DNA of 64,000 nt from Limnomonas spitsbergensis (lineage: Eukaryota > Chlorophyta > Chlorophyceae > Chlamydomonadales). The translations under genes and the position numbers were made by a program. This document shows, one piece after another, positions 33,001 through 45,000 of the stretch. Where the stretch lies: positions 1,644,501 to 1,708,500 of the forward strand of contig JAYJMM010000100.1 of NCBI GenBank assembly GCA_037349105.1. The letters run 5' to 3'. Below the pieces are notes generated by a model. The model worked only from the letters and a program-made list of their open reading frames with translations, was not told the origin of the DNA and did not search any database. How positions within the stretch are numbered: position 1 is the first letter of the stretch; every line of letters begins with the position of its first letter.

Positions 33001-36000
33001 CTATACCCGCTGCTCATCATTCGGGGCTTTCACCACTGGTGCAGTGGTACCCTTCCCACACTTAATGCTTCACATTTCACTCGTAGAACCTCACCTCGTT
33101 AAAGATCGGCTCAAGGAATTCCACGACAGGCGTCGCCTGGACCCGCTTTGCATCATCCAGCGAGGTGTTGCCCCATCGATTCATGAGGAGGACATCCGCA
33201 CCCGCCTTGACCAAAAGCTTAACCTGTACCAGCAGCAGTCACTAGTCAGAAGCTGTTTTTTGTTTGCGTCTTCAGCGGCGTATTGCCCCCACTGGTTCAT
33301 AAGGAAGACGTCCGCACTCGCCTTGGCCAACAGCTTAGCCTTCAGTAGCAGTAGCAGTAGCAGTAGCAGGAGCAGTAGCAGTAGCAGCAGCAGCAGCAGC
33401 AGCAGTCAAAAGTCTGTAGCAGTCAGAAGTCTGTGACAGCTGCTTTGTTTGCATTGAACAGAGACGTGGAGCAGCAGCCAAGAACAATGAGATTATCTGC
33501 TCCCGTCCTCAAAAGCAGGTCGATCTGCAGGAGGCAGCAGCAGTAGCAGCAGAGGAGGCAGCAGCAACAGCAGCAGTAGTTACCATCCAGTGGCATATTT
33601 GTATTTCGATCCAGAACGTATTGCACCGCGGATTGACTTGGAGCTCGTCCGCCTTGACCTGCAGCTTAAAAGGGTAGGCGTAAGACAAAATATTGTGCGA
33701 TGAAGCTTCTCCTCATTCCCCTTGAACCATCGTCTCCAATCTAAGCCCACAAACCCTGAATAAACCCAATTAACATTCCAGACCTCCGTCCCCGCCTTGA
33801 CCTGCAGCTCAATCTTCAGCATCCGTGAAGAGTTGCGACACATTCAAAGCAACACTGAGGCCGACCCCATGCATACACCACTGCTTACTTTGACCCGCCT
33901 CAGCTACATTACAGGTACATCACAGCTACTCGGCTGCATCACAGATACATTGCAGCTACAGATCAGCTACATCACAGCTGAAAATCAGCTACGTTGCATG
34001 TGCATCACAGCTATAATTCAGCTGCGAATCAGCTACATCACAGCTATAATTCCGCTACATCGCGGTGTAGGGCCAAGGGGGCCTGGGCAGCCAGCCCAGC
34101 AGCTTGGGCTGCCAGCTGTAGACCAATCCGTCTATGGATTGGACAGCCGGATCGGCAATCCTCTGTCCCAAGTTAATCAGTGGTGGCCACCCGGCAGGCC
34201 CCCCAAGAGTGCTATCTTAGATCCTTGCCCCAAGACGGGAACCTATGAATACTAAAATCCAAAACCAGGCATACCGCTTCGAACCTTTAACCCTAACACC
34301 CTAAACCATGCATATCGCTGTGACCCCTAAACCCTAACACCCTAAACCATGAATACCGCTGTGGCCCCTAAACCCTAACACCCTAAACCATGAATACCGC
34401 TGTGGCCCCTAAACCCTAACACCCTTAGCAAGACGTACCGCTGCGACCCCTAAACCCTAACACCCTAAACCATGAATACCGCTGTGGCCCCTAAACCCTT
34501 ACACCCTTAGCAAGACGTACCGCTGCGACCCCTAAACCCTAACACCCTAAACCATGAATACCGCTGTGGCCCCTAAACCCTAGCACCCTTAGCAAGGCGT
34601 ACCGCTGCGACCCCTAAACCCTAACACCCTAAACCATGAATACCGCTGTGGCCCCTAAACCCTGACACCATTAGCAAGACGTACCGCTGCGACCCCTAAA
34701 CCCTAACACCCTAAACCATGAATACCGCTGTGGCCCCTAAACCCTAACACCCTTAGCAAGACGTACCCCTGTGGCCCCTAAACCCTAACATCCTAAACCA
34801 TGAATACCGCTGTGGCCCCTAAACCCTAACACCCTTAGCAAGACGTACCGCTGCGACCCCTAAACCCTAACACCCTAAACCATGAATACCGCTGTGGCCC
34901 CTAAACCCTAACACCCTTAGCAAGACGTACCGCTGCGAGGGCGCCCTCCGTCGCCGCGACGTGAATGAGGCGGTTCTTATTGCTGCAGGAGGCAAGGGCG
35001 GAGCAGGGGCGTCAGTATAAAAAAATACAAGAAGGGTTGCAGGTGTGAGGGTTAAGGGTTGCAGGTGTGAGGGTCAAGGGTTGCAGGTGTGAGGGTTAAG
35101 GGTTGCATGTGTGAGGGTTAAGAGTTGCAGGCGTGAGTGTTAAGGGTTGCAGGTGTGAAGGTTAAGGGTTGCATGTGTGAGGGTTAAGGGTTGCAGGTGT
35201 GAGGGTAAAGGGTTGCAGGTGTGAGAGTTAAGGGTTGCAGGTGTGAGGGTTAAGGGTTGCAGGTGTGAGGGTTAAGGGTTGCATGTGTGAGGGTTAAGGG
35301 TTGCAGGTGTGAGGGTTAAGGGTTGCAGGTGTGAGGGTTAAGGGTTGCAGGTGTGAGGGTTAAGGGTTGCAGGTGTGAGGGTTAAGAGTTGCAGGTGTGA
35401 GTGTGAAGGTTGCAGGTGTCAGGGTTAAGGGTTGCAGGTGTGGGGGTTAAGAGTTGCAGGTGTGAGGGTTAAGGGTTGCAGGTGTGAGGGTTAAGGGTTG
35501 CAGGTGTGAGGGTTAAGGGTTGCAAGTGTGAGGGTTAAGGGTTGCAGGTGTGAGGGTTAAGGGTTGCAGGTGTGAGGGTTAAGGGTTGCAGGTGTGAGGG
35601 TTAAGGGTTGCAGGTGTGAGGGTTAAGGGTTGCAAGTGTGAGGGTTAAGGGTTGCAGGTGTGAGGGTTAAGGGTTGCAGGTATGAGGGTTAAGGGTTGCA
35701 GGTGTGAGGGTTAAGGGTTGCAGGTGTGAGGGTTAAGGGTTGCATGTGTGAGGGTTACGGGTTGCATGTGTGAGGGTTAAGGGTTGCAGGTGTGAGGGTT
35801 AAGGGTTGCAAGTGTGAGGGTTAAGGGTTGCAGGTGTGAGGGTTAAGGGTTGCAGGTGTGAGGGTTAAGGTTGAGATTTATGTGTGACTCACTGATCGCC
35901 GTAGTCCGGGTCTGCTCCTGCTGCCAGGTACCGTCCCAGCATGGCCATGTCGCCCTCAAGGATGCTCTCAATCGCCTGGCCCATGACCACCTTGGAACAG

Positions 36001-39000
36001 TCTGACAGGCTGCGATGCAGGAGGAGGGCTAGGAGTCAGGGAGGTGGTGTGAGGAGGGAATTAAAGGCAAGGCAGGGAGGGGGGGGGCAGGGGAGGGTAA
36101 ATCTAGCAAGCTGCGATACAGTAGGAGGGCTAGGAGTCAAGGGAAGCAAAGGCAAGGCAGGGACGGGGGGGGGGGGGGCAGGGGAATGTAAAACTAGGAA
36201 GCTGCGGTGTAGGAGGGCTAGGAGTCAAGGGAATTCAAGGTGAGGCAGGGGGGTAGAGGGGAGGGGGGAGTAAATCTAGCAAGCCGTGGGGTAGAAAGAG
36301 GGCTAGGAGTCAAGGTAAGTTATGGCGAGGCAGGGACGGGGGGGAGGGGAGGGTATATGTAGCAAGCTGCGATACAGTAGGAGGGCAAGGAATCAAGGGA
36401 ATTCAAGGTGAGGCAGGGGGGTAGAGGGGAGGGGGGAGTAAATCTAACAAGCCGTGGGGTAGAAAGAGGGCTAGGAGTCAAGGTAAGTTATGGCGAGGCA
36501 GGGACGGGGGGGAGGGGAGGGTATATGTAGCAAGCTGCGATACAGTAGGAGGGCAAGGAATCAAGGCGAGGAAGGCAAGGCAGGGTGCTGGGAGGGGCGG
36601 GGCAGGGCAGAGCAAGGCAGGGCAGGGGGCTGGGAGGGTCGGGGCGAAGCAGGGTGGGGAGGGTCGATCCAGCAAGCTGCGGCGCAGTAGGAGGGCGGTG
36701 CGTCGACGAAGGCGGGGAGGTGAGGTTCAGGCCGGCAGGATGCGCAGCACTTTCCCACACCCTTCACACTTGCACCACACTTTTCCACACACACCTGGCT
36801 CCGTTCTCCATCAGCACTTGGATGACGGAGTGGTGCCCCATCTTCACAGCCCCGAGCACAGCGTTCCCCCCAAAGATGTCGAGAGCATGGACGTTGGCCT
36901 TGCCCGCGATGAGCTGCCTCACAATTGCCTGGGGTGCACGGGGGGAGAGGGAGAGAAATGTTATCAGTCTGACTGAATATCAAATCCCTTGTGTCCTTGC
37001 CTTGAGTGTATTGGCTGCCTCACAACTACCTGGGAAGTGCCGGGGGCGAGAAAGAAAGGTTTAAACTTAACCCTCAACCCCTTGCATGTAAGCTTTTCCC
37101 TTGAACACCTGCCTCACAATCACCTGGGAGGTACGGGGGGCGAGGGGGAGGAGTTTACACTAAACCCTGAACCCCTTGTGTGTAGAGTTTGCCCTTCAGT
37201 AGCTGCCTCAAAATCACGTGGGGAGCACAGGGGGCGGGGAAGGCAGAGTTTGAATTACATGCCCTGAACCCTCATCTCAATGCAAGCCGGTCCGGCTCTT
37301 GATGAGCTGCATCACCATCGCCTGATGATGTGGATGATGTGGGGCGGTTTTATAAATAAAAACAGTTTCATTGGTACGGTGATGAAGCGGTGAATGGTGT
37401 GTGGGGGGAACGGGGAATGCTACTTAATTTTGCCCAGCTGTTGATGAGCTGCCTCACAATTGCCTGGGGTGTATGGGGGGCGAGGGAGAAGAGTTTTAAC
37501 CCTGAACCTATCCTGAACCCCGCTTACCCAGTCCAAGCAACTAGCTGAGACGGCCTGCCCTGAACCCTTTCCCATGCATGAAACCTGAAGCCCTTCCCAA
37601 CCATGCTAGATCTTAATCTCTGCTTGGTAAATTTTTACATCTTGGTGCCCTCTGCCCAGTTCTCCCACCTCCTTGCCCTCTTGCGATGCCACCATGAGTG
37701 GGGAGCGCTTGTCGTAATCTGAGCAGCTAGCGGAGACACCCTGCCCGAGGAGCTTCTTGACAATCTGGTCAGGAACAGGAATCGAAAGTGTGGGGTGCTG
37801 GATGTTGGAGTTCAGGGGATGGCCATTGGGGTTTTGTTGGTCGGTGGTTGGCGGTTGGTGTTCGATGGTTGGAGAGACAACCAAGAGGCCAGGTATATTC
37901 AAAAGTGTGCGTGAAGGTTGACCTGAACCCTTAACCCTAGACCCTAAACCCCAAACCCCAAAATCATCTGTGAAGTTTGACCTGAACCCTGAACTGACAA
38001 ATCTACAACACAAGAACAATTAAAAGTGTGCCTGAAGGTTAACCTAGACCCCTACACCTATAACCTTCAAGCGTCGATGAAGTTTGACCACAACCCTAAA
38101 CCAGCAAACCTAATAAACAGGAACAGTCGAAAGTATGCGTCAAGGTTAACAAAAGCCTTAAACCAAATTCCTCAATCATCAAATGGGTAGGGCTAAGTCA
38201 AAAGGTTGTGAGATCAAGCTTCTCCTCATTTCCCTTAATTCATCAACTCCAATTTACCCACAAACCTGAATTAACCCAAACCACATTCCAGACCTTCAGG
38301 GCAGAGGGGGGCATGCAGATCTACAGTGGCCCACCTTCATCTTAAATCCTAAACTTCTAACCAACAACCCCTTCTCACCTCCTCGCCCCCCTAAACCCTC
38401 AATCCTTGACTCCCAAAACCTGATTCAGCCCCCCTGGTATGAACAAGCATGCACCTCCTCGCCCCCCCCCCTAAACACTCAATCCTTGATCCCCAAACCC
38501 TGATTCAGCCCTTGGGGTGTGAACAAGCACGCACCTCCTCGTCTCCCTTTGAAGCTGCACCAAGCAGCGCGATTGCATTTGCCAGCTCCTGCATGGAGTG
38601 GAGCGAAATGTCAATAAATGGCTCAGGTTGAGGGGTTTAGGGCTCAGGATGGGGCTACGTCCGTAACCCTCACCCCCCCCCCCCAATCCCACCTGGTGGT
38701 CAAACTGCCAAACACGGCGCTCACTTTCTTCCGACTCATTTTAGTGCAGTGCAGTGTAGTACAGTTCAGAGCAATAGGTTGCAGTCCAGTATAGTACAGT
38801 CAAGATCAATTCGTTGCAATACATGAGTACAGTGCAGTGCAGTGCAGTGTACGGTGCAGTACATGAGTGCAGTACAGTGCGGTTCCCTGGCCGTCGAAGA
38901 AGGTGGATCTTGTGTTATGGTTCATCTCCAGGGCAGAGTTAAGGGTTTAGGGTTTACAGGTTCAGGGTCTAATACTAAGAAGGCAGTACAGTGTAGCACA

Positions 39001-42000
39001 GCATAGTACATCGCAGCAGAGCATAGCAGTGCTGAACAACGCAGTAACCTGGCGGTCGAGGAAGGTTGGCACATCGTTCCGGTTCATCTTCAGTGCAGTG
39101 CAGTACAACACAGCACAGTACAACACAGCACAGTACAACACAGTGCAGTACAACACAGCACAGTACAACACAGTGCAGTACAACACAGCACAGTACAACA
39201 CAGCGCAGTACAACACAGCACAGTACAACACAGTGCAGTACGTTGCAGTTACCTGGCGGTCGAAGAAGGTGGACACATCGTTGTGGTTCATCTCTAGTCG
39301 GGCCATCCGCTTGGCCGCCTTGTCATTGAGGAAGTCGCGGATCTGTGAAACAGGAGCAGCAAGGTGTTCACACAGCATCGACATAAACCACCGCAGCATC
39401 GGGCCTGCCACCTGCAGGTTGTTCAGCACGCTGTACTCTACCTCAATCACGTGCCACAAGTCCCGCCCTATACCCCCACCCTATACCCCACCCTATACCC
39501 CCACCTTATACCCCCATCGTATACCCCCTGCGTATACTCGTAGGCACCCAGATGAAATCCCTGCCAGTGGCTTGTCTGCCTAAACAAGACAAGCCCTAAA
39601 CCCTCACGGATATACGCATCAGGGACGGCAGGATGATGCTGCCACAGATCATTCCATAAACCCTAAGATCCTCAAAAATGTAATCTCTGTCAGTCGCCTA
39701 TCTGCCTTTACTCTAAACCCTCACGAATCTCCACACGAGGAGCATCAGGCTGCTGGTGCCACAAGTCCTACCCCAAACCCCTGCCCCCCCACGCCAACTG
39801 CAGGTTATACTTCCTTAACCCCTACCCCCACCCCCACCCCTGAAGTGAAATTCTGCCAGTGGCCTGCATGCCTTGACCTTTAGCCCTGCCTCATGTACCC
39901 TGTCTCTTGCACCCTGTACTATGAAACCTACATCCTAAACCCAGCGTCCTGTACCCTGCCTCTTGCATCCTGTACCCTGCACCCAGTACCCACGCGCTTA
40001 CTTCAGCTGACCAGAGGGCAGCTCCACCATCTCAAGCCTTCCCTCGCCTACACACCTTGATATAGACCCCACACCCTCAACCATGAAACCGGGTTTACGA
40101 GTGCATTAGGCAGCTCTACTGTCTTGAGCATGCTGCTTGCCCCTTGTACCCTGCTTCCTGCCCTTTGTACCATAAAACCAACTTATGGTTTCATGAATGC
40201 ATTGGGTAGCTCTGCTGTCTTACGTATGCCCTCACCTACACGCCTTGATCTATACCCCGGAACCCTATACCCTCACAACCATAAAACCTTTTGTCGATTC
40301 CATGAACGCATTGGTTAGATCTGCTGTCTAACCCTTGATCTAGACCCTACTCCCTGTATCATAGAACCACTTACTGGTTTCATGAATGCATTGGGTAGCT
40401 GTGCAATCTACCCCTTGATCTAGACCCTACCCTTTAAACCATACAACCAGATCTGCTGCACCCTTGATCTAGACCCTACCCTTTAAACCATACAACCAGA
40501 TCTGCTGCACCCTTGATCTAGACCCTACCCCCTGTACCATATAACCAATTGCCGGTTTCATGAATGCATTAGGCAACTCTGCCGTCTTCAGCATGCCCTC
40601 GTCTACACACCCTCATCTAGACCCTTTACCCTAAACCCTCTCAACCACATAACCACTTGCCGGTTTCATGAGTGCGCTAGGCAGCTCTGCGGTCCTCAGC
40701 ATGCCTGTATCGTCCACGAACTCTGAGATCTTGTCGTGTATGGAGTTGACGCCGTGAGGCATGTAGGCAATCGCAGTCTGTATATCTGCAATAAGCGCCT
40801 GCCGAGTTCAAACGTGGGTTTACGTTTTCAGTAATCAGTTGATACCGTGAGGCCACCACAGGCTTATGTCTTATTCACTAGGCCACCACAGTCTGGATAT
40901 CCGTGATCAGTGGTTTTTGCTTTCTGTCCTAGTGTATCAAGTGCCTGTACCGGTTTACGGGCACATGTCCCATGCATCAATTGTGATGCTCTGATGGACT
41001 GTAAAAACTTCACAAAACTTCACAGTGCCTGCCGGGTTGAAAGGTGGCTTTCCGTTTTCATATCTCGGATGGCACCGTGCAGCACACAGGCTGTCGGTTA
41101 TCAGACGACACCGTGGGACATGCAGGCCACAGCAGTCAAGATCTACGAATCCAGCGATCCTCTCCCTCCTACCCCCCCCCCCCACCCACACACACTCCCC
41201 CACCTGCCATCCCCCCATCCTTTTCCCACCCCTCCTCCTCCTCCTCACTTTGTTTGCCCTTTTGCGCATGTTATGCTGCATCAGCCGGATTTGCAGCGGG
41301 TACGTCTCCTCAAGCGCGTCAAACGCCGTCTTGGACAGCACGAGCAAGCGCACGACAGTCTCCGTGTAAATCGCCTCAGTGCTCGGGGTCTCGGTCAGGA
41401 AAGCAATCTGAGGGCGTGTGAGGGAGGGGCAGGGGGGAAGGGTTGAGGGAGGGGGGGCGAAGGGAGGGAGTTTAGGGGGTGGGTTAGGGGGTGGGTTGAG
41501 GGTTGGATTCAGTGGTGGGGGAGGGGGGATGGGGGGGGGGGGGGATGGGGGGGGGGGGGCATATTTCCTGCACGCCGGACAGCCTTTGAGGGGCTTCAAG
41601 GCTTCACCTCCCCCCCCCCCCTCCCCCCCCCCTTCTCTCCTACCCCTCCCCCCCCCCTCCTCTCCCCCCCCTGAAAATCCTCAGCTACCCCCCCCCTGAA
41701 AATCCTCAGCTACCCCCCCCCCCTGAAAATCCTCAGCTACCCCCCCCCCCCCTGAAAATCCTCAGCTACCCCCCCCCCCCTGAAAATCCTCAGCTACCCC
41801 CCCCCCCCCTGAAAATCCTCAGCTACCCCCCCCCCCCCCCTTGAAAATCCTCAGCTACCCCCCCCCCCCTGAAAATCCTCAGCTACCCCCCCCCCCTGAA
41901 AATCCTCAGCTACCCCCCCCCCCTGAAAATCCTCAGCTACCCCCCCCCCTGAAAATCCTCAGCTACCCCCCCCCCTGAAAATCCTCAGCTACCCCCCCCC

Positions 42001-45000
42001 CCCCCTTGAAAATCCTCAGCTACCCCCCCCCCTGAAAATCCTCAGCTACCCCCCCCCCCTGAAAATCCTCAGCTACCCCCCCCCCCCTGAAAATCCTAAG
42101 CTACCCCCCCCCCCCCTGAAAATCCTCAGCTACCCCCCCCCCTGAAAATCCTCAGCTACCCCCCCCCCCCACTGAAAACCCTCAGCTACCCCCCCCCCCC
42201 CCCCAGCACCTCCCCAAAGCACTCAGACTTGCTCCCCGAATTCCTCTCGACCCCCCCTCACCTCCCCCAGTCACTCTTGACCCCCCCTTACCTCCCCAAA
42301 GCAATCGGATTCGCCCCTCAACTCGGTGTCCAAGCTCATGGTAGCATCCATCTCGAACCTGCACATATCACACATATCCAACTGGTGGGTACAGTGCAAA
42401 TTGCAATGGCGGCTATCATGGTGGTTGCAACGACTGCCATGTTGGCAGTTACATGTCAGTTACAATGGCCGTTACAGCATCGCCCCGCTACAATTGCTCA
42501 TGGCCACATTTATCTCTGACCCATGAAGTGGTTACACGTTCATTATGGCAGTTGGGACGGCGTTTAAATGGCGGTTGCAATGGCTATAGCATTCGCAATT
42601 TGAAAACCAGTAGCACTAGGATCCCTCGCTTTCAAACCTTGAATCACGTTTAAGGCCATTCACCTCAACAACCCTAAATTCACAGTGACTCCCTGCTAGA
42701 AAAGCACGTCAAAGGGTTTTGGAACACATCGTTCAACCCTGAACTCACAATGACTCCTAGATTAAAAAACATGTCTTTGGGTTTCGGCACGTATCCCTCA
42801 ACCCTGAACTCACATTGACACCTTCCTAGAAAAGCAAGTCTTTGGGTTTCGGCACGTATCCCTCAACCCTGAACTCACATTGACACCTTCCTAGAAAAGC
42901 AAGTCTTTGGGTTTCGGCACGTATCCCTCAACCCTGAACTCACATTGACACCTTCCTAGAAAAGCAAGTCTTTGGGTTTCGGCACGTATCCCTAAACCCT
43001 GAACTCACATTGACACCTTCCTAGAAAAGCAAGTCTTTGGGTTTCGGCACGTATCCCTAAACCCTGAACTCACATTGACCCTTTCATCGAGGAGCCCGGT
43101 TTTATCTTCATAGTCCCTGATAGGCCAGACCCCATCACACCGAAGCTGTTACGGCCGGAAGTGGAATTGCCGGACTTGTCAACACCCGAGCTGTTGCAGA
43201 AGCAGAGCAGGGTAAGTTATAGTCAGTTAGGATTGGTAAGTGGTTGGGCAAATAGCAGTTGGTTAGGTTGGTTAACAGACAAGCATCAGTCGATAAGGGT
43301 TGCTTTGAAGGCAGGTAGCGGTCCGTCAGCAGACGGGTAATAGTCGTTTAGGATTGGGTGACAGGCGGTTAACAGTTGGTTAGGATTGGGTGACAGGCGG
43401 GTAACAGTTGGCTAGGATTGGGTGACAGGTGGTTTACAGTTGGTTAGGATTGGGTGACAGGCAGTTAACCGTTGCTTAGGATACGGTGACAGGCGGTTAA
43501 CAGTTGGCTAGGATTGGGTGACTGGCGGTTAACAGTTGGTCATGATTGGGTGACAGGCGGTTAACAGTTGGCTAGGATTGTGTGATAGGCTGTTAACAGT
43601 TGGCTAGGATTGGGTGACAGGCGGTTAACAGTTGGTTAGGATTTGGTGACAGGCGGTTAACAGTTGGTTAGGATTGGGTGATAGGCGGTTAGCAGTTGGT
43701 TAGGATTGGGTGACAGGTGGGTAACCGTTGCTTAGGATCGGGTGAGGCGGTTAACAGTTGGCTAGGATTGGGTGACAGGTGGTTAACAGTTGGTTAGGAT
43801 TGGGTGACAGGCGGTTAACAGTTGGTCATGATTGGGTGACAGGCGGTTAACAGTTGGTTAGGATTGGGTGACAGGCGGTTAACAGTTGGTCATGATTGGG
43901 TGACAGGCGGTTAACAGCTGGTTAGGATTGGGTGACAGGCAGTTAACCGTTGCTTAGGATACGGTGACAGGCGGTTAACAGGTTGCTAGGATTGGGTGAC
44001 AATTGGTTAACAGTTGGTCACGATTGGGTGACAGGCGGGTAACAGTTGGTTAGGATTGGGTCACAGGCGGTTAACAGTTGGTCATGATTGGGTGACAGGC
44101 GCTTAACAGTTGGTTAGGATTGGGTGACAGGCAGTTAACCGTTGCTTAGGATACGGTGACAGGCGGTTAACAGTTGGCTAGGATTGGGTGACGGGCGGTT
44201 AACAGTTGGTCATGATTGGGTGACAGGCGGTTAACAGTTGGCTAGGGTTGTGTGATAGGCTGTTAACAGTTGGCTAGGATTGGGTGGCAGGCGGTTAACA
44301 GCTGGTTAGGATTGGGTGACAGGCGGTTAACAGTTGGCTAGGATTGGGTGACAGGCGGTTAACAGTTGGTTAGGATTGGGTGACATGCGGTTAACAGTTG
44401 GCTAGGATTGGGTGACAGGCGGTTAACAGTTGCTAAGGATTGGGTGACAGGCGGTTAACAGTTGGCTAGGATTGGGTGACAGGCGGTTAATAGTTGGTTA
44501 GGATTGGGTGATAGGCGGTTAGCAGTTGGTTAGGATTGGGTGACAGGTGGGTAACAGTTGCTTAGGATCGGGTGAGGCGGTTAACAGTTGGTTAGGATTG
44601 GGTGACAGGTGATTAACAGTTGGCTAGGATTGGGTGACAGGCGGTTAACAGTTGGCTAGGATTGGGTGACAGGCGGTTAACAGTTGGTTAGGATTGGGTG
44701 ATAGGCGGTTAGCAGTTGGTTAGGATTGGGTGACAGGTGGGTAACAGTTGCTTAGGATCGGGTGAGGCGGTTAACAGTTGGTTAGGATTGGGTGACAGGC
44801 GGTTAACAGTTGGCTAGGATTGGGTGACAGGCGGTTAACAGTTGGTTAGGATTGGGTGACAGGCAGTTAACAGTTCCTTAGGATTGGGTGACAGGTGGTT
44901 AACAGTTGGTTAGGATTGGGTGACAGGCGGTTAACAGTTGGTTAGGATTGGGTGACAGGCGGTTAACAGTTGGCTAGGATTGTGTGATAGGCTGTTAACA

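Noticed and set aside
34262..35876. chromosome end (telomere) from CCCTAAA / TTAGGG strings
   Set aside because: The strings are interstitial, imperfect, and lie between coding exons of one gene.
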